This document shows positions 17,945 to 27,095 of a stretch of 64,000 nucleotides of DNA, piece by piece. The notes below the pieces were generated by a model, which saw nothing but the letters and a program-made list of their open reading frames with translations, ran no database searches and was not told where the DNA came from. Numbering within the stretch: position 1 is the first letter of the stretch; every line of letters begins with the position of its first letter. The translations under genes were made by a program, and so were the position numbers. Source of the stretch: an uncultured Thermoguttaceae bacterium (GTDB lineage: Bacteria; Planctomycetota; Planctomycetia; Pirellulales; Thermoguttaceae); assembly GCA_938042245.1 (NCBI GenBank), contig CALIRO010000050.1:1-64000 (forward strand). The letters are read 5' to 3'.

Positions 17945-19405
17945 ATGGGCGAATCGAATGTGAATTTGTTTGGAGTAAAACCGGTTTGGCTGCGATGGCT
18001 CAGCCAGCTAACCGGTATGGTCTTATGCTGGGCATTGGTTCTGCTTTTTCTAGTAGGGCAGGCCCAAGCGGAGCCGAGAAAGGATCATTGTGTTATTTTG
18101 GTCAGTATCGACGGATTGGCCGGCTTCTATCTGGACGATCCGAAGGCCCAGATGCCGACCATACGCCGGTTGGCCAAACAAGGGGCTAGGGCTTCTGGGA
18201 TGGTAAGCAGTTTTCCGTCGGTAACCTGGACTGCCCATGCCACGATTTCGACCGGCGTCAGCCCCGCCCGACATGGCATGATCGCCAATAGTTATCTGGA
18301 TCGGAAGACCGGGCAGGTGGTGGGCCTTTTGTGTGATCCGGTCTATGAAAAAGACCAGGTGCTTAAAGTGCCCACGATTTATGATATAGCTTACAAAGCA
18401 GGGCTGAAGACGGCCGGAGTGCTTTGGCCGATTACGCGCGGAGCGACCACGCTGAACTGGTTTGTACCCGACATGCCCGGCGACGATACCTGGGAAAAGT
18501 TAGGCACGCGCCGTTGGCTGGAGGAACTTCGGGCCGAAGGAATCCCGGTGGATCGCCACGGCCAATGGTGCCGGGAACCTGCCGGCGGGGTGCAACGGGA
18601 TTGGCTCTACAGCCGAATGGCTGCTCAGCTTATCCGCCGACACCAGCCTAACCTTATCCTCATCCACCTGGTGGAACCGGATCATGTGCAGCATCGGACC
18701 GGCCCCCGTTCGCCAGAAGCCTATTGGTGCGCCAGTTACAGCGATGACCGAATCCGCGATCTGGTTGAAGCGGTAGCCGATTCCCCCTTGGCGGGCAAAA
18801 CCACCTTTGTGCTCTGCTCCGATCATGGCTTTTTCCCGATCAGCAAGGAGATTCGGCCGAACGTGTTTTTACGACAAAAGGGGCTGATCCAGGTCAAAGA
18901 GGGCAAGATGGCTGCTCGGTCGGCGTATTGTCTGTCGCAGGGCGGCGGGGCAATGCTCTATATTCTTGACGACGCCCAACGGGACGCCCTCCGAAGCCAA
19001 CTCCGAAAAGACCTGGCTCAGATCGAAGGCGTCCAGGCCGTCTTCAGCCCCGAAGAGTTTGGTAAAATAGGCCAGCCCACTCCGGAACAGAATCCCTGGG
19101 GACCAGACCTTTGGCTGGCGGCCGAAAGCGGCTATAGCTTTTCCGATGGGTTTGCCGGCGAAGAAGTGGTGGTAGCCCGGCAGAGCGTTGGCGGCACGCA
19201 CGGCTACCTGCCCGATCAACCGGATATGCATGCCATGTGCGTCCTTTGGGGGCCGGACATTCCCCCGGGCACCCAACTGGGCAAGGTCGATGCCCGGGAT
19301 ATTGCCCCGACGATAGCTCGGCTTTTGGGCCTGGAAATGCCGACCGCCGAAGGCCGGGCTTTGGTCCAATCCGCAGCCGTCCTCCCAGGGCCTGCCAAAC
19401 CTTGA
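17945..19405 (+). CDS. Type I phosphodiesterase / nucleotide pyrophosphatase (alkaline-phosphatase superfamily), exported
   Basis: A 486-residue secreted metal-dependent hydrolase. The ATG at 17945 follows GAAGGAGG, a near-perfect ribosome site, so the upstream ATG at 17885 is rejected. An N-terminal hydrophobic stretch ending AQA is a signal peptide. Catalytic features are LVSIDGLAG (metal Asp), SFPSVTWTAHATISTG with the Thr nucleophile, HLVEPDHVQH, CSDHGFF and GGTHGYLPD, the order typical of the Phosphodiest/NPP family. Substrates in the family include nucleotides and phospholipid head groups; the substrate here is unknown. It is monocistronic, with ~300 bp of gene-free sequence before it. 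Confidence 0.88.
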   Translation: MGESNVNLFGVKPVWLRWLSQLTGMVLCWALVLLFLVGQAQAEPRKDHCVILVSIDGLAGFYLDDPKAQMPTIRRLAKQGARASGMVSSFPSVTWTAHATISTGVSPARHGMIANSYLDRKTGQVVGLLCDPVYEKDQVLKVPTIYDIAYKAGLKTAGVLWPITRGATTLNWFVPDMPGDDTWEKLGTRRWLEELRAEGIPVDRHGQWCREPAGGVQRDWLYSRMAAQLIRRHQPNLILIHLVEPDHVQHRTGPRSPEAYWCASYSDDRIRDLVEAVADSPLAGKTTFVLCSDHGFFPISKEIRPNVFLRQKGLIQVKEGKMAARSAYCLSQGGGAMLYILDDAQRDALRSQLRKDLAQIEGVQAVFSPEEFGKIGQPTPEQNPWGPDLWLAAESGYSFSDGFAGEEVVVARQSVGGTHGYLPDQPDMHAMCVLWGPDIPPGTQLGKVDARDIAPTIARLLGLEMPTAEGRALVQSAAVLPGPAKP

Positions 19406-19907
19406 ACCACCTCGTCCAGGGAAATTGCCTCTGTGCCTCCTCCTAGATTTGGCAGGCCATGGCGAACCTGCAACAACATCCTTCATAGCTCTTCTGGGGC
19501 ATTGCAGGGAGTCCATTTTAGGCCGGCTCGGGCCTGTCAGCTCTTGAAGGACGTGTTCCCTTAAGATGTTGGGGAATTTTCGCCCATCTATGTCGTTTGG
19601 AAATTTTCGTTGGAGGAAAAGAGTGGCTGCTTAAATGCCCATTATGGTGTTAATGTAATAGCTCTTTGGTTGGGTTCTTGCAGGAATCGGCAAAGATAAG
19701 TAAATTAGTAGAATTCCTGGAGGTGGAAGTGCCAGGTCTGGTATTGGGCCGGGATCGTTCTTCTGGCAGTGGCGCAGGCGCCGCTAGCCGGTCTGCTTTC
19801 GGGCCAAGGCTGGTCCTGATCAGCCCTCTACGGAAGAGCTCGGCCTAATCCTAACTCCAATCGCAAACCATCCGGAGGATTTTTTTCTTTTTGAAAGGAG
19901 CTTAGCT
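19406..19907. other. 500-bp leader region of nifJ, no gene seen
   Basis: No open frame here looks genuine. The stretch should contain the nifJ promoter. It turns AT-rich from about 19600. I could not identify a -35/-10 pair, riboswitch or terminator with confidence. Confidence 0.5.
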
Positions 19908-22900
19908 GTGGCAGAGCGACGCTTCGTAACAGTCGACGGGAATGAAGCGACGGCCAATATAGCGCATTTGACGAACGAAGTGGCCGCCATTTATCCGATT
20001 ACGCCCTCGTCTGGACTGGGCGAGATGCCGGACGCCTGGGCGGCGGCAGGACGGAAAAACATCTTTGGTTCGGTGCCGCTGATTGTGGAAATGCAAAGCG
20101 AGGCTGGGGCCGCCGGGGCCGTCCACGGCGCCTTGCAGGCCGGGGCCATTGCCACCACCTTTACCGCCTCGCAGGGTCTGCTGCTGATGATCCCCAACAT
20201 GTTCAAGATCGCCGGCGAACTGACGCCGACGGTCTTCCATGTAACCGCTCGGACCGTGGCGACTCACGCCCTCTCCATCTTCGGCGACCATAGCGATGTG
20301 ATGGCCTGCCGAACCACCGGTTGGGCGATGCTTTGTTCGGCTTCGGTGCAAGAGGCCCAGGACATGGCGCTGATTGCCCAGGCGGCTACATTTGAAGCCC
20401 GTGTGCCCTTCATTCACTTCTACGATGGGTTTCGGACGTCGCATGAAGTGAACAAGATTGAACAGCTTACCGAAGACGATTGTCGCGCGATGCTCAATAT
20501 GGAGCGGATTCATGAGCATCGGGCCCGGGCGATGAATCCGGAAAAGCCGGTGCTGCGGGGCACAGCCCAGAACCCGGACGTGTTCTTCCAAGCGCGCGAG
20601 GCTTGCAACCGATTCTATCAGGCAGTGCCCAGAATTGTGCAGGAGATGATGGACAAATTTGCCCGTCTGGTTGGCCGCCACTATCACCTGTTCGACTACA
20701 TCGGCGCGCCGGACGCCGAGCGGGTGATCGTGCTGATGGGCTCCGGCGTCGGGGTGGTGGAAGAAGCGGTCGAACGCCTTCGCAGCGAAGGCCAAAAAGT
20801 AGGACTGGTACAGGTGCACCTGTACCGCCCGTTTGACGCCAAAGCCTTTGTCCAGTCGCTGCCGAAAACCGTGCGCCGAATTGCTGTCCTGGACCGCACG
20901 AAAGAACCCGGCGCGTTGGGCGAACCGCTCTATCTGGATGTGGTAGCCGCCTTGGCCGAACAGTGGAACCAGCAAGCAGCCGGTCAGCCGATGCCTCTGG
21001 TCATTGGCGGTCGATATGGCTTATCGAGCAAGGAGTTTACCCCGGCCATGGCCAAGGGGGTCTTTGATGAGTTGGCCAAGGGCGAACCCCGTCGGCATTT
21101 TACCGTGGGCATCTACGACGATGTAACCCATCTGAGCGTCGAGTACGACCCCCACTGGTCCACCGAAAAGGACGACGTGGTCCGGGCCGTGTTTTTCGGC
21201 TTGGGCAGCGACGGTACCGTAAGCTCCGTGCGCAACACCTGCAAAATCTGCGGCGAAAATACGCCGATGTACGCCCAGGCCTATTTCGTCTATGATTCTC
21301 GGAAAGCCGGGTCGGTCACTACCAGCCATTTGCGCCTCAGCCCCCGGCCAATCAAAGGATCGTATCTGATCCACTCGGCCAATTTCGTGGCCTGCCATCA
21401 GTGGCAGTTTTTGGATCGGATGGATATGCTCAGTCTGGCCGAGCCGGGAGCTACGTTCCTTCTGAATAGCCCTTATGGTCCCGAGGAAGTCTGGGACCAT
21501 CTGCCGGTGGAAGTTCAGGAGCAGATTCTCCAGAAGAACCTGAAGTTTTACGTGGTCGATGCCTACCGGGTGGCCCGAGAAGCGCAGTTGGGTGTTCGGA
21601 TTAACACCGTCTTGCAGGTGTGTTTCTTCGCCCTCTCGAAGGTGTTGCCGCTGGAGCAGGCGGTCAAAGAGATCAAGGATGCCATTGTGGCCACCTACGG
21701 CAAAAAGGGCGGCGGAGCGGTGGTCGAACGGAACTTTGCCGCCGTCGATGGGGCCTTGAAAGCCTTGCACGAAGTCCAAGTGCCTGGCCGCATTACTTCC
21801 AAGACCCATGTGGTGGCGCCGGTGCCAGAGCATGCCCCAGCCTTTGTGAAAGAAGTCTTGGGCATGATGATCGCCAACCGCGGCGACGAACTGCCGGTAA
21901 GCAAATTACCCTACGACGGCACCTTCCCCACCGGCACCACCCAATACGAAAAGCGCTGCATTGCCCAGGAGATTCCGATTTGGGATGCCAGCCTTTGCAC
22001 TCAGTGCGGGTTGTGCTCGCTGGTCTGCCCCCATGCCTGTATTCGGATGAAGGTGTTTGAGCCGTCCCTGTTGGCCAAAGCCCCGAATGGATTCCCCTCG
22101 GCCGACTACCGAGGCAAAGAATATCCCGGCATGAAGTTTGTGGTGCAGGTTTCGCCGGAGGATTGCACCGGCTGTGGGTTGTGTGTGGCCACCTGCCCGG
22201 CCAAAGATAAAACCAATCCGAAGCATAAAGCGATCGATATGTTGCCGATTCTGGAGCATCTGGCCCAGCAGCGTCGGAATTGGGAGTTCTTCCTTACCAT
22301 TGCCGATTTAGACCGCACGAAGGTGGCCCAGGATACGATCAAAGGTTCGCAGCTTTTGCGGCCGCTGTTTGAGTTTAGCGGGGCTTGTGCTGGGTGCGGC
22401 GAAACGCCCTATGTCAAACTCATTACCCAGTTTTTCGGCGATCGGATGCTCATTGCCAACGCCACCGGGTGCTCGTCGATCTATGGCGGCAACCTGCCCT
22501 GTACTCCTTATACAACCAACCAGGAAGGTCGAGGCCCCGCCTGGAACAATTCCCTGTTTGAAGACGCGGCGGAATTTGGTTTCGGGTTCCGATTGGCCAT
22601 CGATCAGCAGATCGACTATTGCCGAGTGCTGTTAGGACAATTGGCCAGTCAATTGGGCGACAATTTGGTTCGGGAACTTTTGGAAAATCCCCAGGAGGAC
22701 GACGCTCAGATTGCCCGTCAGCGTCAGTTGGTCGCCGAGTTGAAGCGCCGATTGCAGGAGATTCCCGACCCGGCGGCGAAAGCCCTGTTGGCCTCGGCCG
22801 ATTACCTGATCCGCAAAAGCGTCTGGTCCTTTGGCGGCGACGGGTGGGCTTATGACATCGGGTTTGGCGGCTTGGACCATGTGTTGGCTGCCGGTCGGGA

Positions 22901-23537
22901 CATCAACATCTTGGTCCTGGATAGCGAGGTCTATTCCAATACGGGCGGCCAATCCAGCAAGGCCACGCCCCGCGGCGCAGTGGCCAAGTTCGCCGCCGCC
23001 GGCAAACCTGCCCGGAAAAAAGACCTCGGCCTAATGGCCCTTACATACGGCAACGTGTTTGTCGGCCAGATTTCCCTCGGCGCCAATCCCCTTCATGCTA
23101 TCCGCACCATCCGGGCTGCCGAAAGTTATCGAGGACCATCCCTTCTGATTGCTTTGGCCCATTGCATCGGTTGGGGCATCGACATGGTCCAAGGGCTGGA
23201 GCACCAGAAGGAGGCGGTCGCCTGCGGGCATTGGCCGCTATATCATTATGATCCCCGCGATGAAGAACATCCGTTCCATCTGGATTCCAAACCGCCGAAA
23301 GGTTCCTTCAAAGACTTTGCCCTGAAGGAGGCGCGGTTTGCCATGTTGGCCCGTTCCAAGCCCGAACGTGCCGAAAAACTCTTCCAGGAAGCCCAGCAGG
23401 ACATTTACGCCCGGTGGGCCTTGTATGAACTGTTGGCCAAGAGCGGCAAAGCCGCCATCCAGGCCCTGCTAAAAGGCGACGGCGATGGCAAAACCGCCGC
23501 CCAGGCCGCTCAACCCAAAACGGAGGTAGAAGCATGA
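19908..23537 (+). CDS. nifJ: Pyruvate:ferredoxin (flavodoxin) oxidoreductase, single-chain
   Basis: A 1209-residue homodimer-type PFOR that converts pyruvate and CoA to acetyl-CoA and CO2 while reducing ferredoxin. Domains in order: PFOR N-terminal (AAIYPITPSSGLGEMPDAWA from about residue 25), domain II, gamma/EKR region, two 4Fe-4S ferredoxin motifs (CTQCGLCSLVCP near 697 and CTGCGLCVATCP near 752), and the TPP domain containing GACAGCGETPYVKL, NATGCSSIYG and DSEVYSNTGGQ. Length and order are standard. The start is GTG at 19908 with AAAGGAG seven bases before it. It overlaps the next gene by ATGA. It should supply reduced ferredoxin, consistent with the HdrABC-Mvh cluster in the same window. 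Confidence 0.97.
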   Translation: MAERRFVTVDGNEATANIAHLTNEVAAIYPITPSSGLGEMPDAWAAAGRKNIFGSVPLIVEMQSEAGAAGAVHGALQAGAIATTFTASQGLLLMIPNMFKIAGELTPTVFHVTARTVATHALSIFGDHSDVMACRTTGWAMLCSASVQEAQDMALIAQAATFEARVPFIHFYDGFRTSHEVNKIEQLTEDDCRAMLNMERIHEHRARAMNPEKPVLRGTAQNPDVFFQAREACNRFYQAVPRIVQEMMDKFARLVGRHYHLFDYIGAPDAERVIVLMGSGVGVVEEAVERLRSEGQKVGLVQVHLYRPFDAKAFVQSLPKTVRRIAVLDRTKEPGALGEPLYLDVVAALAEQWNQQAAGQPMPLVIGGRYGLSSKEFTPAMAKGVFDELAKGEPRRHFTVGIYDDVTHLSVEYDPHWSTEKDDVVRAVFFGLGSDGTVSSVRNTCKICGENTPMYAQAYFVYDSRKAGSVTTSHLRLSPRPIKGSYLIHSANFVACHQWQFLDRMDMLSLAEPGATFLLNSPYGPEEVWDHLPVEVQEQILQKNLKFYVVDAYRVAREAQLGVRINTVLQVCFFALSKVLPLEQAVKEIKDAIVATYGKKGGGAVVERNFAAVDGALKALHEVQVPGRITSKTHVVAPVPEHAPAFVKEVLGMMIANRGDELPVSKLPYDGTFPTGTTQYEKRCIAQEIPIWDASLCTQCGLCSLVCPHACIRMKVFEPSLLAKAPNGFPSADYRGKEYPGMKFVVQVSPEDCTGCGLCVATCPAKDKTNPKHKAIDMLPILEHLAQQRRNWEFFLTIADLDRTKVAQDTIKGSQLLRPLFEFSGACAGCGETPYVKLITQFFGDRMLIANATGCSSIYGGNLPCTPYTTNQEGRGPAWNNSLFEDAAEFGFGFRLAIDQQIDYCRVLLGQLASQLGDNLVRELLENPQEDDAQIARQRQLVAELKRRLQEIPDPAAKALLASADYLIRKSVWSFGGDGWAYDIGFGGLDHVLAAGRDINILVLDSEVYSNTGGQSSKATPRGAVAKFAAAGKPARKKDLGLMALTYGNVFVGQISLGANPLHAIRTIRAAESYRGPSLLIALAHCIGWGIDMVQGLEHQKEAVACGHWPLYHYDPRDEEHPFHLDSKPPKGSFKDFALKEARFAMLARSKPERAEKLFQEAQQDIYARWALYELLAKSGKAAIQALLKGDGDGKTAAQAAQPKTEVEA

Positions 23538-24541
23538 CCGTTGATCTTGCCACCACATACCTCGGACTTCCACTGAAAAATCCCCTTTTGGTTGCCGCCT
23601 GTTCCTTGACCGACCAGATGGACAAGCTCCGCCAAATGGCCGAGGCCGGCGCGGCGGCCATCGTCATGCATTCGCTCTTCGAAGAACAGATCGAATACGA
23701 AACCCTCGAATTCCAACGGGTTCACGAACGCGGCACGGATAGCTTTGCCGAAGCCCTCACCTATTTCCCCAACCTGGACGACTATCGCCTGGGGCCGCAG
23801 GATTATGTGGACCATGTGGCCCAGGCTAAAAAGACCGTCGGCGTTCCGATTATTGCCAGTCTGAACGGAATTACTCCTGGCGGCTGGATCCGGTATGCCA
23901 AGATGCTCCAGGATGCCGGTGCCGACGCCCTGGAGCTGAACGTCTATTACATCGCCGCCGATATGAACCTGTCTGGTGCGGAGGTGGAGCAAAAGTATAT
24001 CGATCTGGTCCATTCGGTCAAACAGGCCATCTCCATTCCGTTGGCCGTCAAGGTAGGACCGTTTTTCAGCTCTCCGGCCCACATGGCCCGTCGGCTGGTC
24101 GAGGCCGGCGCCGACGGCCTGGTGCTTTTCAACCGATTCCTGCAACCAGATTTCGATTTGGAAGACCTTCAAGTAAAGCCCCATTTGGAGCTGAGCAGCT
24201 CGGCCGAGCTGCTTCTGCCGCTCCGATGGATCGCCATCCTCTATGGTCGGCTGAATGCCTCCCTGGCCCTGACCACCGGCATCCACCGGCCCGTCGATCT
24301 GGTCAAAGCCATCCTGGCCGGGGCTAATGTCGGTATGGTCGCTTCCGTCTTATATCGGCAGGGCATCGCCGCTATCCGGACGCTGTTGGAGGGCCTGGAA
24401 AGCTGGCTTTCCGAGCATGGATATGCTTCTGTTCAGGAGGCATGCGGTGCTTTAAGCCAGGCCAAATGCCCCGATCCGGCCGCCTTTGAACGGGCCAATT
24501 ACATGCGGGCGCTCACCAGCTTCACCGGACAGGTGATTTAA
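23534..24541 (+). CDS. Dihydroorotate dehydrogenase-like protein coupled to nifJ
   Basis: A 335-residue FMN-type TIM-barrel protein of the dihydroorotate-dehydrogenase superfamily. Visible are LGLPLKNPLLVAA near the N-terminus, LNGITPGGW, ALELNVYY, LAVKVGPFF, ADGLVLFNRF and TTGIHRPVDLVKAILAGA at the FMN-phosphate end. It overlaps nifJ by ATGA and is surely co-expressed. The pairing of this PyrD-like paralogue with PFOR is known from many bacteria. Its reaction is not established, and a role in pyrimidine synthesis is not implied by the location. A terminator-like hairpin follows at 24631-24665. Confidence 0.92.
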   Translation: MTVDLATTYLGLPLKNPLLVAACSLTDQMDKLRQMAEAGAAAIVMHSLFEEQIEYETLEFQRVHERGTDSFAEALTYFPNLDDYRLGPQDYVDHVAQAKKTVGVPIIASLNGITPGGWIRYAKMLQDAGADALELNVYYIAADMNLSGAEVEQKYIDLVHSVKQAISIPLAVKVGPFFSSPAHMARRLVEAGADGLVLFNRFLQPDFDLEDLQVKPHLELSSSAELLLPLRWIAILYGRLNASLALTTGIHRPVDLVKAILAGANVGMVASVLYRQGIAAIRTLLEGLESWLSEHGYASVQEACGALSQAKCPDPAAFERANYMRALTSFTGQVI

Positions 24542-24630
24542 CTGACGCCCTCACAAAACGTCCTTACAAGTGGTATCCTTTCCACCGAATAGACCAACCT
24601 GGCATCCTCGCAAAAGCGGGGCGCCAGCAA

Positions 24631-24665
24631 CGCCTCTCTCCAGCGTAAGAGAGGCGATTTTTTTT
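24631..24665 (+). terminator. Intrinsic terminator after the nifJ operon
   Basis: CGCCTCTC (24631-24638) pairs with GAGAGGCG (24649-24656) and is followed by A and eight T. It is a member of the dispersed CTCTCC/GGAGAGG family, here in the right orientation and place to end nifJ-pyrD-like transcription. Confidence 0.75.
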
Positions 24666-24776
24666 CCAGGCAACAGACCTCTCCCCCCAAGAGGCATTCC
24701 TATCCATCGGCTCAAAGGGTACGGCCCAACAGAGGCGTATGAACTCTCAGCCAAAACAGACTCCAGAGAGGCCTTT

Positions 24777-26060
24777 ATGAAACACCGTTGGACGAAAGGC
24801 GCACCCCATAAACCAGAGAGGCGGCTTGGGGCTTTCGCTGCCGCTGCAGGGAAGTGGAGAAAGGGAATTTTCCTAGCGGTAGGGCTGATGGCTGCCTTAT
24901 TGAGATTCCATGGAATGGACGCAGAGTTTGATGGGATCGCCACGGTGAGGGCGGCGGAAAACCCACCGGAAAAACTCCAGCGGTTTGAATATGCGGCTGA
25001 GGCCATGGCCGAGCCGCTCAAAATCATCCTCTATGCCCCGGACGAACCTACCGCCGAACGAGCCGCCCAGGCCGCCCTGGACCGTATCCACCAGCTCAAT
25101 GACATCCTGAGCGACTACGACCCGGAGAGCGAACTGAGCCGATTGTGCCTCCAGGCCGGAAGGGACAAGCCGGTCCGTGTTAGTGAAGATCTGTTTCGAG
25201 TTTTGGCGGCCGCCCAACGATGGTCAGAACGAACGGACGGGGCCTTTGATATGACCGTTGGCCCTGTGGTGCGGCTTTGGCGTCGGGCGCGCCGCAGCCG
25301 TCAAATGCCCGATCCAACCGCCATCGAGCAGGCCCGTCAGTTGGTCGGCTATCAAAACGTGCTGTTGGACCCGGATCGGCAAACCGTCCTGTTGAAGAAG
25401 GCCGGGATGCGGTTGGACCCGGGCGGCATTGGGGCCGGCTATGCCATTGACGAGGCCCTCCGGGTGGTCTATAAGCACGGCATCCGTCGGGTGCTGATTG
25501 ATCTGGGGGGGGACATTCGGCTTGGAGAACCGCCGCCGGATCGAGCGGGTTGGCGGATCGGCGTGCCGGGCCTAGACCCAAAAGCACCGCCGAGGGAGTT
25601 TCTCCTGCTTTCCCGATGCGCCATTGCCACCTCGGGCGACGCCTGGCAGTTTGTCGAACTGGGCGGGCGGCGGTATTCGCACATCATCGATCCGAAAACC
25701 GGCATGCCGCTTCAGGCCCGCTGCAGTGTAACCGTAGTAGCCCCGGACGGTCTGACAGCGGATGTGCTGGGCACCGCCCTGAACGTCCTCGGACCAGAAA
25801 AAGGCATGAAATTGGTGGAGGATACGCCCGGGGCGGCAGCCTGGATGATCCGAGCCGCGGAAACCGGCCCGGTAACCATCGCTTCCAGCCGATGGATTCA
25901 CCTGCCCCGAGAAAAAACGCCTGCCTCCGAGAGGTCCTCTTTCTCTTTGGATTCTTCGACGCCGAAGAAGGCAGATAAGAAGAAGTTAGATAAAATGCCG
26001 GAGCAAGAAAAACCGGGCGTCGCACCGCCGGGAAAACGTTCTGGAGCAGCAACCCCATGA
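24777..26060 (+). CDS. apbE: FAD:protein FMN transferase (ApbE family)
   Basis: A 427-residue protein that attaches FMN covalently to Thr residues of target flavoproteins in this family. Seen: DPESELSRL, ERTDGAFDMTVGPVVRLW, LDPGGIGAGYAID, RVLIDLGGDIR, AIATSGD and SHIIDPKTG, all ApbE hallmarks. An N-terminal hydrophobic segment (FLAVGLMAALLRF, about 30-42) suggests export or anchoring, as is usual for ApbE. The ~60-residue C-terminal tail is Lys/Pro-rich and disordered. The ATG at 24777 is chosen because GAGAGG precedes it and the longer frame runs back through the repeat/terminator at 24631. It overlaps the EamA gene by ATGA. The target flavoprotein is unknown. Confidence 0.93.
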   Translation: MKHRWTKGAPHKPERRLGAFAAAAGKWRKGIFLAVGLMAALLRFHGMDAEFDGIATVRAAENPPEKLQRFEYAAEAMAEPLKIILYAPDEPTAERAAQAALDRIHQLNDILSDYDPESELSRLCLQAGRDKPVRVSEDLFRVLAAAQRWSERTDGAFDMTVGPVVRLWRRARRSRQMPDPTAIEQARQLVGYQNVLLDPDRQTVLLKKAGMRLDPGGIGAGYAIDEALRVVYKHGIRRVLIDLGGDIRLGEPPPDRAGWRIGVPGLDPKAPPREFLLLSRCAIATSGDAWQFVELGGRRYSHIIDPKTGMPLQARCSVTVVAPDGLTADVLGTALNVLGPEKGMKLVEDTPGAAAWMIRAAETGPVTIASSRWIHLPREKTPASERSSFSLDSSTPKKADKKKLDKMPEQEKPGVAPPGKRSGAATP

Positions 26061-26977
26061 GGGCAAGCGGAGCGGGTTCAGTGCGGATGGGGCGGTTGGC
26101 CGTGATCGGGGCGGCCCTGCTGTGGAGTTCCAGTGGGTTGTTTGCCAAGTCGGCCTTTTTTGCCGATTGGCCGGAAAGTTCTCGAGGGCTTCTTCTAGCG
26201 GCCTGGGGGGCGCTGTTTGCTGGGCTGGTGCTATTGCCCTGGGTCCGTCGGCCCCGATGGCATCCGCTTTTGGTGCCGCTGGTAGCTGTCTTTGCTCTGA
26301 TGAGTGGCAGTTATCTGTCGGCGGTGGTACTGACCACAGCGGCCAACGCCATCTGGTTGCAGGCCACTTCGCCGTGGTGGGTGCTGATTTTTACATTGCT
26401 GCTGTTTCGCACCGGCCCCAATCCTCGGGAATGGATTCCGTTGATTTTTGCTGGATTGGGCGTGGGACTGATTTTAACCTGCGAACTGGGTCCCTGGACG
26501 GCCGGGTGGACCACGCTGATCCGGCCATACGGACGCCTTGGCGTGCTGTTGGGCCTGGCCTCGGGAGCCTTTTTCGGCGCTACCGCCATGCTGATGCGCG
26601 GGCTTCGGAGCGAAGACGGCGCTTGGCTGGTGGTCGTGCCGCATCTAGCAACCGCCGTCCTGCTTGCCCCCTGGGCAGTCTGGCAGGGCGTTTGGCCCAC
26701 CGGCTGGCAATGGCTGGTGCTGGCCGCCTTCGGTACCTTCCAGATGGCCATTCCCTATCGGCTTTTCACCTGGGGCCTCCGCTCTGTCAGCGCTCAGGAG
26801 GCCCTCCTGCTTGGACTTCTAGAACCGGTGCTGATGCCGCTTTGGGTCTATCTGGCCGGACAGGAAACGCCCGCCTGGTGGACCTTGCTCGGCGCAGGCC
26901 TTATTCTGATTGGTCTAGTCTGCCGGTATGGCCTTCTGGAGATGCTCCAGAAAAACAATTTGCCTTCCCAACCATAG
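26057..26977 (+). CDS. EamA/DMT-superfamily transporter
   Basis: A 306-residue integral membrane protein with about ten hydrophobic helices arranged as two EamA repeats. The first starts LAVIGAALLWSSSGLFAKSA, the second YGRLGVLLGLASGAFFGATA. It ends in a helix followed by a short charged tail. DMT transporters export or import small metabolites; the substrate cannot be inferred. The start overlaps the apbE stop, so the two are co-translated; a functional link with flavinylation is possible but unproven. Confidence 0.88.
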   Translation: MRASGAGSVRMGRLAVIGAALLWSSSGLFAKSAFFADWPESSRGLLLAAWGALFAGLVLLPWVRRPRWHPLLVPLVAVFALMSGSYLSAVVLTTAANAIWLQATSPWWVLIFTLLLFRTGPNPREWIPLIFAGLGVGLILTCELGPWTAGWTTLIRPYGRLGVLLGLASGAFFGATAMLMRGLRSEDGAWLVVVPHLATAVLLAPWAVWQGVWPTGWQWLVLAAFGTFQMAIPYRLFTWGLRSVSAQEALLLGLLEPVLMPLWVYLAGQETPAWWTLLGAGLILIGLVCRYGLLEMLQKNNLPSQP

Positions 26978-27095
26978 AGGTATTTTCCGCTTGGAAACGG
27001 TATAATCCTATCCAAAGGATTGGCAAAATTTCGTTCCTGCCTAAGGAATTGTCGGATTAGGTCTCTGGGTATCCTGTTTCTGAGGAGCAGCGATC

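Noticed and set aside
19902-20975. 357-codon open frame on the minus strand opposite nifJ
   Set aside because: It mirrors nifJ codon structure in a GC-rich gene, has no family likeness and overlaps a certain gene entirely.
26122-27060. 312-codon plus-strand frame overlapping the EamA gene
   Set aside because: Composition is Arg/Gly/Ala/Ser-rich without hydrophobic pattern. The EamA frame has clear membrane helices and a coupled start.
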